Shown here: positions 9,445-18,907 of the stretch, piece by piece
Numbering within the stretch: the first letter of the stretch is position 1
Layout of the letters: the number at the start of each line of letters is the position of its first letter
Assembly: GCF_002261215.1 (NCBI RefSeq)
Contig: NZ_NEVS01000004.1
Location: 4,526,001-4,590,000, forward strand
Length of the DNA: 64,000 bases
Direction of reading: 5' to 3'
DNA from: Bordetella genomosp. 11
Lineage (GTDB): Bacteria; Pseudomonadota; Gammaproteobacteria; Burkholderiales; Burkholderiaceae_B
Notes under the pieces: generated by a model
Told to the model about the DNA's origin: nothing
Database searches by the model: none
Seen by the model: the letters and a program-made list of their open reading frames with translations, nothing else
Program-made: the position numbers and the translations under genes

Positions 9445-11913
9445 CTAATTCCGTACCGGCTTGCCTGTCTTGAGCATGCCCATGATGCGCTCGTGCGTCT
9501 TGGGATTTTCCAGCAAGCCCAGGAAAGCGCGCCGCTCCAGGGCCAGCATCCATTCCTCGTCGACCAGGGTGCCGGGATCCACGTCGCCGCCGCAGATCAC
9601 ATGGGCGACGGTACGGCCCAGTTCGTAGTCGTACTCCGAGATGAATCCGCCATCCCGCATGTTGACCAGCTGTGCCGACAAGGTGGCGGCGCCGTCCCTG
9701 CCGGCCACGGGGAATGGCGCGTCCAGCGCCGGCCGCCACCCGGCATCGGCCAGCGCGGCGGCGTGGCCGATGGCGACGTGCAGCAACTCGTCTTCGTTCA
9801 TGACGATGGGGTCGGTTTCGCGCAGGTAGCCGATCTGTCGCGCCTCCAGGGCCGAACGCGAGACTTTGGCGGTGGCGACGGCCTCGGCGAATTTCTGCAG
9901 GAACGGCAGCAAGGGCGCGTCCGGCGCGCAGGCGGCGCGTTGTTCGGCGGCGCGCCGGGCGCAATAGGCCAGCCCGCCGGCGCCCGGGACCAGGCCGACG
10001 CCGACCTCGACCAGGCCGATATGGGTTTCCAGGTGCGCGACGCGGGCAGAGGCATGCACGGCGATCTCGCAGCCGCCGCCCAGGGCCAGCCCGGACAGCG
10101 CGACGACGGTAGGCACGAGCGCGCTGCGGAAGCGCTGGGCGACGCGCTGCAGGTCGCGTTCCATCGGTTCGATCGCGGCCGGTCCGCCCTGCATGAAGGC
10201 AGGCAGCATGGCCTGCAGGTCCGCGCCGGCGGAGAACGGCTGGCCGGTCTGCCACACCACGAGGCCGCGGTAGCGCTCTTCCGCCAGGTCGACGGCACGC
10301 AGCAGACCCTGCGTGACGGCAGGGCTGATGGTGTGCATCTTGGTTTTGAACGATGCGATCAGGATATCGTCGTGGCCGTCCCGCGCCAGGGTCCAGAGGC
10401 AGATCGCTGCGTCCTCGTACACCGTGCGGCCCGGCGCCTCGTGCGTTTCTCCCACCAGGCGCGGGGGCGCCAGCTGGCGTCGATAGACGGGCAATTCGCG
10501 GCGCGGCTGGAATGCCTTTACCTCCGCGTTCCAGGAGCCGCCGGCGGTATGGACGCCGCCGTGTTCGGGCACCGGGCCGCGCATGGCCCAATCGGGCAGC
10601 GGCACCGGCGACAGGGCGCGGCCTTGGGCGATGTCTTCCTGTATCCATTCCGCGACCGTGGTCCAGCCGGCCGCCTGCCAGATATCGAAAGGCCCTTTCG
10701 CGTGCCCGAAGCCCCAGCGCAAGGCGAAGTCGACATCGCGCGCGGTGTGGGCGATCTCGGCGAGATGGACGGCGGAATAGTGGAAGGTGTCACGCAGCAA
10801 GGCCCACAGGAATCGGCCCTGGGGCTCGGTGGAGTCGTGCAAGGCGCGCAGCCGGAGCGCCGGGTCGCGCTCGGCCAGCGCGGCGACGGTAGCTTCCTCC
10901 AGCCGTGCATCGGACGCTACGTATTGGCGGGTGGCGGGATCCAGGCGCAGGATGGTCTTGCCCTCTTTGCGATAGAACCCGGCCCCGGTCTTCTGCCCGA
11001 GCGCGCCCTGCTCCAGCAGCGCCGCCAGCACGGGCGGGGTGGCGAAGGCCGCGTGGAAGGGGTCGTCCGGCAGGCCGGTCTGCATCGTATGGATGACGTG
11101 GGCCAGCGTGTCCAGGCCGACCACGTCCGCCGTGCGGAAGGTGCCGGATTTGGCGCGGCCCAGGCGGGAACCCGTCAACTCGTCGACGACATCGTAGGCC
11201 AGGCCGTGGCGTTCGGCTTCTATCATGGCGGCCAGGATGCCGAATACGCCTATGCGATTGCCGATGAAATTCGGCGTGTCCTTGGCGCGAACGACACGCT
11301 TGCCCATGTCGGTCGTCAGGAAGGTTTCCAGGCGGTCCAGCAGGGCGGCGTCCGTGCGCGACGCCGGGATCAATTCGACCAGCGGCATGTAGCGCGGCGG
11401 ATTGAAGAAGTGGACGCCGCAGAATCGGTCGCGCATGGCTTCGGGCAATGTCGCGGCCAATGCATCGATGGACAGGCCGGACGTGTTGGTTGCCAGTATG
11501 GCGTGCGGGGCGAGCGCGGGAACGATGCGCCGGTAGAGGTCCTGCTTCCAGTCCAGGCGTTCCGCGATGGCCTCCAGTACCAGGTCGCAGCCGGCCAGGA
11601 GGTCCAGGTTTTCGTCGTAGTTGGCGGGTCGGATGTGCGCCGCGAGCTCGGCCGCGGCCAACGGCGCCGGATTCAGGCGCGCCAGCCCTTCGATGGCCTT
11701 CCGTGCCGTGGCGCTGCGGTCGGGGCCATCGGCGGGCAGATCGAACAGCACCGCGGGAATGCGCGCGTTCACGCAATGGGCCGCGATCTGCGCGCCCATG
11801 ACGCCGGCGCCCAGGATGGCGACACGGCGGATGCGCGGGGCGGATCGAGGGGGGGCGGCATGTCCCGCCGCGGGGGCATGTGGCCCGGGTTGGGTCTCTG
11901 CAGCGGTGTTCAT
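9445..11913 (-). CDS. bifunctional 3-hydroxyacyl-CoA dehydrogenase / enoyl-CoA hydratase
   Basis: Beta-oxidation enzyme of 822 residues. The N-terminal half is the NAD-dependent 3-hydroxyacyl-CoA dehydrogenase, with GAGVMG at residues 35-40, the NTSGLSIDALA segment and the C-terminal dehydrogenase domain IGNRIGVFGILAAMI. The last third is a crotonase-fold domain with FSAGADLQAML and SGLALGGGCEIAVHASA. This order, dehydrogenase first and hydratase last, is reversed relative to E. coli FadB/FadJ but is known for a group of long proteobacterial enzymes. The ATG at 11913 follows AAGGAG. It should act with the thiolase at 6860-8059. Sequence before residue 27 is an Ala/Pro-rich leader. Confidence 0.92.
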   Translation of the reverse strand: MNTAAETQPGPHAPAAGHAAPPRSAPRIRRVAILGAGVMGAQIAAHCVNARIPAVLFDLPADGPDRSATARKAIEGLARLNPAPLAAAELAAHIRPANYDENLDLLAGCDLVLEAIAERLDWKQDLYRRIVPALAPHAILATNTSGLSIDALAATLPEAMRDRFCGVHFFNPPRYMPLVELIPASRTDAALLDRLETFLTTDMGKRVVRAKDTPNFIGNRIGVFGILAAMIEAERHGLAYDVVDELTGSRLGRAKSGTFRTADVVGLDTLAHVIHTMQTGLPDDPFHAAFATPPVLAALLEQGALGQKTGAGFYRKEGKTILRLDPATRQYVASDARLEEATVAALAERDPALRLRALHDSTEPQGRFLWALLRDTFHYSAVHLAEIAHTARDVDFALRWGFGHAKGPFDIWQAAGWTTVAEWIQEDIAQGRALSPVPLPDWAMRGPVPEHGGVHTAGGSWNAEVKAFQPRRELPVYRRQLAPPRLVGETHEAPGRTVYEDAAICLWTLARDGHDDILIASFKTKMHTISPAVTQGLLRAVDLAEERYRGLVVWQTGQPFSAGADLQAMLPAFMQGGPAAIEPMERDLQRVAQRFRSALVPTVVALSGLALGGGCEIAVHASARVAHLETHIGLVEVGVGLVPGAGGLAYCARRAAEQRAACAPDAPLLPFLQKFAEAVATAKVSRSALEARQIGYLRETDPIVMNEDELLHVAIGHAAALADAGWRPALDAPFPVAGRDGAATLSAQLVNMRDGGFISEYDYELGRTVAHVICGGDVDPGTLVDEEWMLALERRAFLGLLENPKTHERIMGMLKTGKPVRN

Positions 11914-12132
11914 GACGAGCGTCTCCTTAAGAGAAGGGGCGACCTTGGCCAGCTTATACGTTCAGGACGGATCCATCGAGATTGTGGGGGATGCGCGGCA
12001 AGGCGACAATCGCGGCCCGCGGCGTGGGGCCGGCGTGCGCCGCGCGACTCGCGGATCGCCCCGTACACATGCGTAGCGATTCGCGCCATCCCGCCAGCCG
12101 CCGAGCGATGCGCCCTGGAGGAGCGAGGCGGG

Positions 12133-13350
12133 TCAATATCCCGAGGACTGGCCGGTCAGGGCCACGCCCAGGCGCAGCAAGGTGTACGCGACGTTATCGC
12201 CCAGCCGCCGCAGCAGGCCGCGCCGTTGATGGTCGGCCGTGCGGACCAGCCTGCCCCCTTTGGCGATTTCTTCTTCGAGCCTGCCGTACAGCTCGCGCGC
12301 GAAACCGGCATCGTCGACGACCACGTTGGCCTCGCGCGCCAGCAGCAGGCTGAAAGGGTCCAGGTTGGACGAGCCGACGGTGGCGACGTCGTCGATCACC
12401 GCCACCTTGGCGTGCAGATAGCCGGGCATGTACTCGTAGATCTCGATGCCGGCGTTCAGCAGGTCAGCGTACAAGACATGGGTGGCGTAGTACTGCAGGC
12501 GGTATTCCACCTTGCCCTGCAACAGCAGCCGCACCCGTACCCCGCGGGCGGCGGCGCGCTTGAGCGCGCGGCGAAAGCGCAGGCCGGGAAAGAAGTAGGC
12601 GTTGGCGATAAGGATTTCGCGGTTGGCGCGCGCGATGCCGTAGAGATAGGCGCGCTCGAAGGTCTGCCGCCAGCGCAGGTTGTCGCGCAGCACCAGGGCC
12701 GCGCGCAGGTGTCCGGGCGGCTCGGCCAGCGGCTGGAATTCGGGGCGTCGCAGCCGCCGGCGCTCGGCGGCCATTTCGCCGCGGCGCAGGACGGCCGGGT
12801 TCAGGCGTATCCAGAGCAGATCCTGCGCATGGATGGCGTGGGCGACCAGCGGCCCCTGCACCTCTACCGCGAAATCGAAACGCGGGTTGGCGTCGATGCC
12901 ATCGGTCGGATCCAGATCGTCATAGTCGTCGACGATATTGATACCCCCGACGAAGGCGACGCGTCCGTCGACCACCGTGACCTTGCGATGCAGGCGGCGC
13001 AGCCGGCTGCGCGAAAACAGCAGCCGCCGCGGCCAGCCCGGTTCCGGCCGGAAGATGCGGCACTGGGCGCCGGCCTCCAATAAGCGCCGCTGCACCTCAT
13101 GCACCCATTCCCAGCTGCCGAAGCCATCGATGACCACGCGCACCTTCACGCCGCGCGCGCAGGCGCGCTGCAGCGCGGCCAGTACCTGTTGCGCCGTGCG
13201 GTCCAGCGTAAAGATATAGGTTTCGAGGTGGACCACCGTGCGGGCGGCATCGATGGCCTGGCACAGGGCGGGGAAGAATTCCGCGCCGTTCTTGAGCAGC
13301 CGGATCGCATTGCCTTCCGACCAGTGCAATCGCAGCGGCCTGGACTTCAC
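12133..13350 (-). CDS. clsB: cardiolipin synthase B (phospholipase D family)
   Basis: Membrane-associated phospholipid synthase that makes cardiolipin by transphosphatidylation. Two HKD motifs are complete: HRKVTVVD at residues 121-128 with FVGGIN behind it, and HAKVAVID at 313-320 followed by GSSN. The length of 405 residues matches ClsB rather than the longer ClsA, and there are no N-terminal transmembrane helices. The start is the GTG at 13350, overlapping the stop of the upstream ybhP-like gene as GTGA; the frame is open another 200 codons upstream but that part lies within ybhP and reads as low-complexity Arg/Pro/Ala. The ybhP-clsB pairing is the same as in E. coli. Confidence 0.93.
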   Translation of the reverse strand: MKSRPLRLHWSEGNAIRLLKNGAEFFPALCQAIDAARTVVHLETYIFTLDRTAQQVLAALQRACARGVKVRVVIDGFGSWEWVHEVQRRLLEAGAQCRIFRPEPGWPRRLLFSRSRLRRLHRKVTVVDGRVAFVGGINIVDDYDDLDPTDGIDANPRFDFAVEVQGPLVAHAIHAQDLLWIRLNPAVLRRGEMAAERRRLRRPEFQPLAEPPGHLRAALVLRDNLRWRQTFERAYLYGIARANREILIANAYFFPGLRFRRALKRAAARGVRVRLLLQGKVEYRLQYYATHVLYADLLNAGIEIYEYMPGYLHAKVAVIDDVATVGSSNLDPFSLLLAREANVVVDDAGFARELYGRLEEEIAKGGRLVRTADHQRRGLLRRLGDNVAYTLLRLGVALTGQSSGY

Positions 13351-14207
13351 GGCAATTCGAGCTCCGCCAGCAAAGGAGAATGGTCCGACAACTTGGACCA
13401 GGCGCGCCCCCGCAACACGCGCGCGCTGCGCACGCCGAAACCGCGCTGGTAGATGCGGTCCAGGCGAAACCAGGGGAACACCGCGGGAAAGGTGCGCGGC
13501 GGCGGCGCGTCGCGCAGACCGCCCTGCATCGTCAGCTGGTTGGTGCGCTCCAGCATGGCCAGGCTGTTCGGCACGCCGCGCAGCACGTTGCTGAGCCGCC
13601 GCATGCTCTCGCGCAGGCGCGGGCCTTCGCCGCCGACCAGCTTGGGCGCATGGGAAAACACTTCGTAGACGCCCAGGCGCTGGACGAACAAGGGCGCCAG
13701 CCTGTCGCCCCAATCGTTGAAGTCGCCCGCGATCACCATGGGCGCGCCGGCCGGCACCACGCGGTCGATGCGGTCGACCAGGGCCTGGATCTGCCGCGTG
13801 CGGCTGCCGGAAAACAGGCCCAGGTGCACCACGAAGCAATGGACCTCGCGGCCGGCGACTTCGACCGTGGCGTGCAGCAGCCCGCGCTGTTCCAGCCGGT
13901 GATCGGAGATGTCCTGGTTTTCGTGTTCGAGGATCGGATACCGCGATAGCAGCGCGTTGCCGTGGTCGGTCTGGTTGCGGATGGCGTTGCGGCCGTAGCA
14001 CATGTCCATGTGCAGCGCCGCGGCCAGCGACATGTGCTGGGCATCCAGCACGTTGCGGCTTTCGTTGCGGCCCTGGACTTCCTGCAGGAAGACCAGGTCC
14101 GGGCGCAGTCCGTACAACCCCAGGCGCAGCTCTTTAAGGGAGTCCCGCGCGCCGAGCGCGGAACGGCCCTTGTGGATGTTGTAGCTGACGACGCGCAGGA
14201 TGGACAT
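13347..14207 (-). CDS. ybhP: endonuclease/exonuclease/phosphatase family protein, YbhP-like
   Basis: Metal-dependent hydrolase fold related to DNase I and sphingomyelinases; the physiological substrate of YbhP is not established. The 286 residues show the family's metal and phosphate ligands in order: YNIHKGR near the N-terminus, FLQEVQGRNE with the catalytic Glu, GDFNDW, and SDHSPLLAEL at the C-terminus. It is translationally coupled to clsB by a 4-nt overlap, as in enterobacteria, which suggests a role tied to phospholipid metabolism (inference). It begins 20 nt after aspS and could share its transcript. Confidence 0.88.
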   Translation of the reverse strand: MSILRVVSYNIHKGRSALGARDSLKELRLGLYGLRPDLVFLQEVQGRNESRNVLDAQHMSLAAALHMDMCYGRNAIRNQTDHGNALLSRYPILEHENQDISDHRLEQRGLLHATVEVAGREVHCFVVHLGLFSGSRTRQIQALVDRIDRVVPAGAPMVIAGDFNDWGDRLAPLFVQRLGVYEVFSHAPKLVGGEGPRLRESMRRLSNVLRGVPNSLAMLERTNQLTMQGGLRDAPPPRTFPAVFPWFRLDRIYQRGFGVRSARVLRGRAWSKLSDHSPLLAELELP

Positions 14208-14227
14208 GGCCCTACCTTACCGCATCG

Positions 14228-16015
14228 TCATTTCGCTTCGGCGTTGCGCAAACGGATGTGCAGTTCGCGCAATTGCTTTTCGTCCACCGGCGAAGGCGCC
14301 TGCGTCAGCAGATCCTGCGCGCGCTGCGTCTTCGGGAAGGCGATGACGTCGCGGATAGAGTCGGCGCCGGTCATCATGGTGACGATGCGGTCCAGGCCGA
14401 AGGCGATGCCGCCGTGCGGGGGCGCGCCGTACTGCAGCGCGTCCAGCAGGAAGCCGAACTTCTGCCGCGCTTCTTCCGCGTTGATCTTCAGGGCGCGGAA
14501 GACCTTGCTCTGCACTTCCTCGCGATGGATACGCACCGAGCCGCCGCCGATTTCCCAGCCGTTCAGCACCATGTCGTAGGCCTTGGCGTAGGCCTTGCTG
14601 GGATCGGTTTCGAGGAAGTCCTCGTGGCCGTCCTTGGGGCTGGTGAAGGGATGGTGGGCGGCGGTGTAGCGGCCTTCTTCCTCGTCGTATTCGAACATCG
14701 GGAAGTCGATGACCCACAGCGGACGCCAACCGGGCGTGAACAGCCCGGAGGTCTTGCCGAATTCGCTGTGGCCGATCTTGACGCGCAGCGCGCCGATGGA
14801 ATCGTTGACGACCTTTTCCTTGTCCGCGCCGAAGAAAATGATGTCGCCGTCCTGGGCGCCCGTGCGCTTGATCAGCTCGGCCAGCGCCGCGTCGTGGATG
14901 TTCTTGACGATGGGCGATTGCAGGCCGTCGCGGCCCTTGCCGGCTTCGTTGACCTTGATCCAGGCCAGGCCCTTGGCGCCGTAGATACCGACGAACTGGG
15001 TATAGCTGTCGATTTCGCTGCGCGACAGGGAGCCGCCGCCCGGCACGCGCAGGGCCACCACACGGCTGCCCGGGGTGGCCGCGGCGGTCGCGAAGACCTT
15101 GAAATCCACATCGCGCATGATGTCGCTGATGTCGGTGAATTCCAGCGACACGCGCAGGTCGGGCTTGTCCGACCCATAACGGCGCATGGCTTCGGTCCAG
15201 GTCATGCTGGGGAACGGCTGCGGCAGGTCGACGTTCTGCACCACCTTGAAGACATGGCGGATCATGCTTTCGAAGATCTCGCGGATCTCCACTTCGTTCA
15301 GGAAGGAAGTTTCGCAATCGATCTGGGTGAACTCGGGCTGGCGATCGGCGCGCAGGTCCTCGTCGCGGAAGCACTTGGTGATCTGGTAGTAGCGGTCGAA
15401 ACCCGACACCATCAGCATCTGCTTGAACAGCTGCGGCGACTGCGGCAGCGCGAAGAACTGGCCGGCGTTCACGCGCGAAGGCACCAGATAGTCGCGCGCG
15501 CCTTCGGGCGTGCTCTTGGTCAGCATCGGCGTTTCGATATCGATGAAGCCCAGCGAATCCAGGAACTTGCGCACTTCGATGGAGACGCGATAACGCAGCA
15601 TCAGGTTGCGCTGCATCTGCGGACGGCGCAGGTCCAGCACGCGGTGCGTGAGGCGCGTGGTTTCCGACAGGTTGTCGTCATCCAGCTGGAAGGGCGGCGT
15701 GACGGACGGGTTGAGGATTTCCACTTCCTTGCACAGCACTTCGACTTCGCCGGATGCCAGTTCGGCATTGGCCGTGCCTTCGGGGCGCAGGCGCACCAGG
15801 CCGGTGACGCGGATGCAGAACTCGTTGCGCAGGCGCTCGGCGGTCGCGAAGGCGGCGTTGTCGGGGTCGAAAACGATCTGCGCCAGGCCCGCGCGATCGC
15901 GCAGGTCGATGAAGATGACCCCGCCGTGGTCGCGGCGGCGGTTTACCCAGCCGTACAGGGTAACGGTCTGACCGAGGTGGTCACGGCAAACCTGGCCGGT
16001 GTAGCAGGTACGCAT
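14228..16015 (-). CDS. aspS: aspartyl-tRNA synthetase
   Basis: Charges tRNA-Asp (or both tRNA-Asp and tRNA-Asn if this organism uses the indirect route). The 595-residue bacterial-type enzyme shows an N-terminal OB-fold anticodon-binding domain ([23 protein letters not shown]), class II motif 2 around [18 protein letters not shown], the bacterial GAD insertion domain in the middle, and motif 3 [17 protein letters not shown] near the C-terminus. The ATG at 16015 gives MRTCYTGQV, the standard start. It follows the DUF502 gene by 94 nt and precedes ybhP. Confidence 0.98.
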   Translation of the reverse strand: MRTCYTGQVCRDHLGQTVTLYGWVNRRRDHGGVIFIDLRDRAGLAQIVFDPDNAAFATAERLRNEFCIRVTGLVRLRPEGTANAELASGEVEVLCKEVEILNPSVTPPFQLDDDNLSETTRLTHRVLDLRRPQMQRNLMLRYRVSIEVRKFLDSLGFIDIETPMLTKSTPEGARDYLVPSRVNAGQFFALPQSPQLFKQMLMVSGFDRYYQITKCFRDEDLRADRQPEFTQIDCETSFLNEVEIREIFESMIRHVFKVVQNVDLPQPFPSMTWTEAMRRYGSDKPDLRVSLEFTDISDIMRDVDFKVFATAAATPGSRVVALRVPGGGSLSRSEIDSYTQFVGIYGAKGLAWIKVNEAGKGRDGLQSPIVKNIHDAALAELIKRTGAQDGDIIFFGADKEKVVNDSIGALRVKIGHSEFGKTSGLFTPGWRPLWVIDFPMFEYDEEEGRYTAAHHPFTSPKDGHEDFLETDPSKAYAKAYDMVLNGWEIGGGSVRIHREEVQSKVFRALKINAEEARQKFGFLLDALQYGAPPHGGIAFGLDRIVTMMTGADSIRDVIAFPKTQRAQDLLTQAPSPVDEKQLRELHIRLRNAEAK

Positions 16016-16109
16016 TGCGGGATGACTCCGTTTCTACTTTGTTGGGGCGCCTTGGAGCGTCACGATAATGGATCGAGGAGCGGGCTGCATGCCCGCCCGG
16101 ATTGTTCTT

Positions 16110-16778
16110 TCAGGGGGTGGTGTCGCTGCGCTGGCGCACGCCGGGCGCGGTGGGGATTTCGGTAGTCCGGTCCGGGGGGGCCGGAGGCGGCGGCCCGACC
16201 ACGCCCATGGAGACGACATACTTCAAAGCGGAATCCACACTCATGTGCAGGTCCACGACTTCGGCGCGGGGCATCATCAAAAAGAACCCTGAGGTCGGAT
16301 TGGGCGTGGTCGGGACGTAGACGCTGACGTGGTCGCCGGGAAGGTGAGTCGCCACTTCGCCGCTGGGCGTGCCCGTCAGGAAGGCGATCGTCCAGGAACC
16401 CTGGCGCGGATACTGCACCAGCACGGCCTGGCGGAAAGCCTGGCCGTTCGGCGCCAGCACGGTGTCGCTGACCTGCTTGACCGAGTTGTAGATGGAACGC
16501 ACCAGCGGGATGCGGCCGAGCAGCTTTTCCCACTGCTCGAGCATGGTGCGGCCCAGCAGGTTGGCGGCAAAGACGCCGGTCAGCAGCACGACCAGGATGA
16601 CCAGCACGAAGCGGAAACCCGGGATATCGATGCCGAACAGGGATTCGGCGGACAGGAAACCCGGGACGAAGCCTTCCAGGGTGGCGATCAGGACGCCCAG
16701 CACCCAGACGGTGATCACCAGCGGCACCCAGATCAGCAGGCCGGTGATGAAGTACTTCTTGAAAATTCGCATCGCCAT
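16110..16778 (-). CDS. DUF502 family membrane protein
   Basis: Member of the DUF502 family of inner-membrane proteins, function unknown. Two hydrophobic helices at the N-terminus (FITGLLIWVPLVITVWVLG and RFVLVILVVLLTGVFAANLL) are followed by the family's conserved soluble part (IPLVRSIYNSVKQVSDT, PTTPNPTSGFFLMMPR). Start codons at 16778 and 16772 are both possible; I list the upstream one (222 residues). A longer open frame extends into the fmdB coding region but is Pro/Arg-rich noise. It begins 10 nt after fmdB and is followed by aspS, an arrangement that recurs in betaproteobacteria. Confidence 0.88.
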   Translation of the reverse strand: MAMRIFKKYFITGLLIWVPLVITVWVLGVLIATLEGFVPGFLSAESLFGIDIPGFRFVLVILVVLLTGVFAANLLGRTMLEQWEKLLGRIPLVRSIYNSVKQVSDTVLAPNGQAFRQAVLVQYPRQGSWTIAFLTGTPSGEVATHLPGDHVSVYVPTTPNPTSGFFLMMPRAEVVDLHMSVDSALKYVVSMGVVGPPPPAPPDRTTEIPTAPGVRQRSDTTP

Positions 16779-16788
16779 GGCGGCCGCG

Positions 16789-17130
16789 TCAGGAAGTCGC
16801 CGCGGGGGGCGCGGCGGGTGTGGCGGCGGGCGTCGCCGCGGGCGCCGCGTCGCCGGTCTTGGCCGCGCCGCTATCGGCGGCGGCGCTGCCCGTCTTGGCG
16901 TCGCTCTTGGCGTCGCTCTTGGCACCGCCGGACGATGCGCTGTTGCCGTTGTTGCGGAAATCCGTGACGTACCAGCCGGAGCCCTTCAATTGGAAGCCGG
17001 CCGCGGTCACTTGCTTGGTGAACGCGCTGGCGCCGCACTCGGGGCATACCGTGAGCGGAGCGTCGGAGATCTTCTGCAGCACATCCTTGGCGTGTCCGCA
17101 GCTGCTGCACTTGTAAGCGTAGATAGGCAT
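16789..17130 (-). CDS. FmdB-family zinc-ribbon protein
   Basis: Small protein with one zinc ribbon: MPIYAYKC followed by Cys8, Cys11, Cys29 and Cys32 in two CxxC knuckles. FmdB-type proteins are named from a putative regulator of formamidase, but their role is generally unknown. After residue 65 the chain becomes a disordered Ala/Lys/Asp/Pro tail (113 residues in all). The coding DNA of the tail holds a 12-bp direct duplication around 16895-16922, giving the repeated SDAK. It leads the cluster DUF502-aspS-ybhP-clsB. Confidence 0.9.
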   Translation of the reverse strand: MPIYAYKCSSCGHAKDVLQKISDAPLTVCPECGASAFTKQVTAAGFQLKGSGWYVTDFRNNGNSASSGGAKSDAKSDAKTGSAAADSGAAKTGDAAPAATPAATPAAPPAATS

Positions 17131-17323
17131 TCAATCCACTCCCTGGCCGCCGGCACGAAAGAACCCGCCCACGGGCGCCGTTCAGGACAAACGGAACGCA
17201 GCAGGAGCGGGGCCGGCAAAAGTATGGGAAAGTCTTGAATTTTAGCGGGTTTTTGCCGCCGGCCCATGAAGGCCGGGCGCCGGCCGGCGCTTGCCCGGTC
17301 CGGATACCGCCGGCGACGCCTGG

Positions 17324-18589
17324 CTATATCGGCAACAGGAACATGCCGGCCGCCACGAGCGTTGGCAGCAATGCCGACACGAACAGCCGCCCGGCGGCAA
17401 TGCTGCCGTCCGGGAAATGGTTCTTCAGGATGGAGAATCCCGCCGGATTGGGTGCGTTGGCGATGACGGTGAGGCCGCCGCCGGTGACCGCGCCGGCCAC
17501 CAGCATGTACCGCCACACATCGCTGGTGCCCTGCACCAGGGAGCCCAGATAAGTCAGCGCCGCATTGTCGGTGATGGCCGTCAGGGCGGTGGCGCCCCAG
17601 AAGAGCACGGTGGGGGACAGGCCGCCCAGCAGATCCTGCAGCCACCATTGCTGCAGACCGCCCAGCACCACCAGGCCGGCCAGGAAAAAGCCGACCATCA
17701 GGCCTTCCTTGATCATCAGGCGGTTCTGGTGCCGCTTGTAGGCTTCCGTGAAGCCGATGAACAGCATCAGCAGGCCCAGGAAGATGGCGGGATGATGGGC
17801 GTTGAGCACGACGCCGACCAGGAAGACCAGATGGACGGCGATGACCGGCAGGGGGACGGGCGGGCGGGCGGTGTCACGGGCCGGCGCGTCCCGGCCGGCG
17901 GTGCGCAGCACGTCGCGGCAGACGAAAGTCAGCACGCCGGCGTTGATGAAGACCGCGACCGCGGCGCGCCAGCCGAAATGCGCCGCCATGTGGGCGGCAT
18001 CCCAGCCGAAGGTGGAGGCCACCATCAGGACCGGCGGGGCGGCGTAGGAAGTCAGTACCCCGCCGATGGACACATTGACGAACAGGACGCCGAGCGTCAG
18101 GTACTTGAAACCGGCGCGCCCGCTGACCCGGAAATAGGCATCGCGAAGCAGAATAGCGGCCAGCGTCATGGCGGCCGGCTCGGTGATGAAGGAGCCGCAC
18201 AGCGGGACCACCGACAGCACCACGAGATAGGTGCTCAGTTCATTCCGTATCGGCAGGACGCGGGCGATGCCGCGGACCACGGCGTCGACGAATTCCAGGA
18301 TGGGGCGGCTGGCGGCCACCACCATGATGGCGAACACGAACAGCGGCTCGGTGAAGTTGCGCGTGTCCATGTACTCGATCGCCTTGCCGGAACCCCCCAG
18401 CAAGGCCATGCTGACGATCAGCGCCACGGCCCACACGCCGAACACGGCCTCGACTTCGGCCAGCAGATGCCAGACGCCGGCGTGCGGGCCGTTGCGATGG
18501 GCCAGCCGCGCGAAGAAGGGAACCGAAAAGGTATGCAGGACGGCGATGGCGAACAGCAGTGTGGCGATCAACTCGATCGTGGTGGGCAT
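17324..18589 (-). CDS. putative Na+/H+ antiporter
   Basis: A 421-residue inner-membrane protein with about eleven hydrophobic helices. The conserved stretches GSFITEPAAMTLAAILLRD, ASTFGWDAAHM and TAITDNAALTYLGSLV place it with the bacterial family annotated as putative Na+/H+ antiporters, distantly related to NhaD-type ion transporters; direct evidence of Na+/H+ exchange in the family is limited. The ATG at 18589 begins MPTTIELIATLLF. It stands alone on the minus strand and is divergent from the dehydrogenase at 18908 across a 318-bp gap. Confidence 0.8.
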   Translation of the reverse strand: MPTTIELIATLLFAIAVLHTFSVPFFARLAHRNGPHAGVWHLLAEVEAVFGVWAVALIVSMALLGGSGKAIEYMDTRNFTEPLFVFAIMVVAASRPILEFVDAVVRGIARVLPIRNELSTYLVVLSVVPLCGSFITEPAAMTLAAILLRDAYFRVSGRAGFKYLTLGVLFVNVSIGGVLTSYAAPPVLMVASTFGWDAAHMAAHFGWRAAVAVFINAGVLTFVCRDVLRTAGRDAPARDTARPPVPLPVIAVHLVFLVGVVLNAHHPAIFLGLLMLFIGFTEAYKRHQNRLMIKEGLMVGFFLAGLVVLGGLQQWWLQDLLGGLSPTVLFWGATALTAITDNAALTYLGSLVQGTSDVWRYMLVAGAVTGGGLTVIANAPNPAGFSILKNHFPDGSIAAGRLFVSALLPTLVAAGMFLLPI

Positions 18590-18907
18590 GCGTTGGGGTC
18601 CCTTATGTATTGTTCTGCGACGGCCGGCCAGATGCGCGGGGTCGCCGGTGCTCGTGCGCGGGCGTTGGGCGACTATACATAATTTGTCCCGCTGGTTTCG
18701 ACGGCATCGCGTTGAATTTGCCTATCCCGGACACGGGCCGTCCGCCGCGGCGGCGCCGTCTGGACCGGCACCGTCCAGGGCGCCCCCACCGCCACGGACG
18801 GCACCTGGAATGTACTAATTATGTATTCTGTTGCCGGGTTTACACTGGTAATATGCCCGGCGTAGCGCCGGTTATAAAGTCATTTTGTATTTTTAATGTA
18901 CATAAAC
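18590..18907. other. divergent control region with a distant 10-bp inverted repeat
   Basis: No gene seen. AT-rich islands stand out in GC-rich surroundings. ATACATAATT at 18675-18684 recurs as its exact reverse complement AATTATGTAT at 18817-18826, one copy near each divergent gene, as expected for a shared regulator. TGTAC cores at 18811-18815 and 18897-18901 (the latter in AATGTACATAAAC) resemble half of the operator at 21665 and 24856. A short hairpin CCGGCG-TAG-CGCCGG lies at 18857-18871. Confidence 0.5.

Noticed and set aside
9397..13083. A 1228-codon open frame on the plus strand
   Set aside because: It lies opposite the bifunctional beta-oxidation gene and clsB; its translation is Arg/Gly/Gln-rich without any family likeness. 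A frame effect of high GC.
13351..14001. A 217-codon N-terminal extension of clsB
   Set aside because: It lies entirely within the ybhP coding sequence and is low-complexity Arg/Pro/Ala; the GTGA start at 13350 fits the ClsB family length.
14258..16165. A 635-codon open frame opposite aspS
   Set aside because: Antisense shadow of a certain aspS gene; no ribosome site and no recognisable domain.
17240..17275. Hairpin CCGGCC-CATGAA-GGCCGG near a T-run after the antiporter gene
   Set aside because: The T-run is on the wrong side for a minus-strand terminator.
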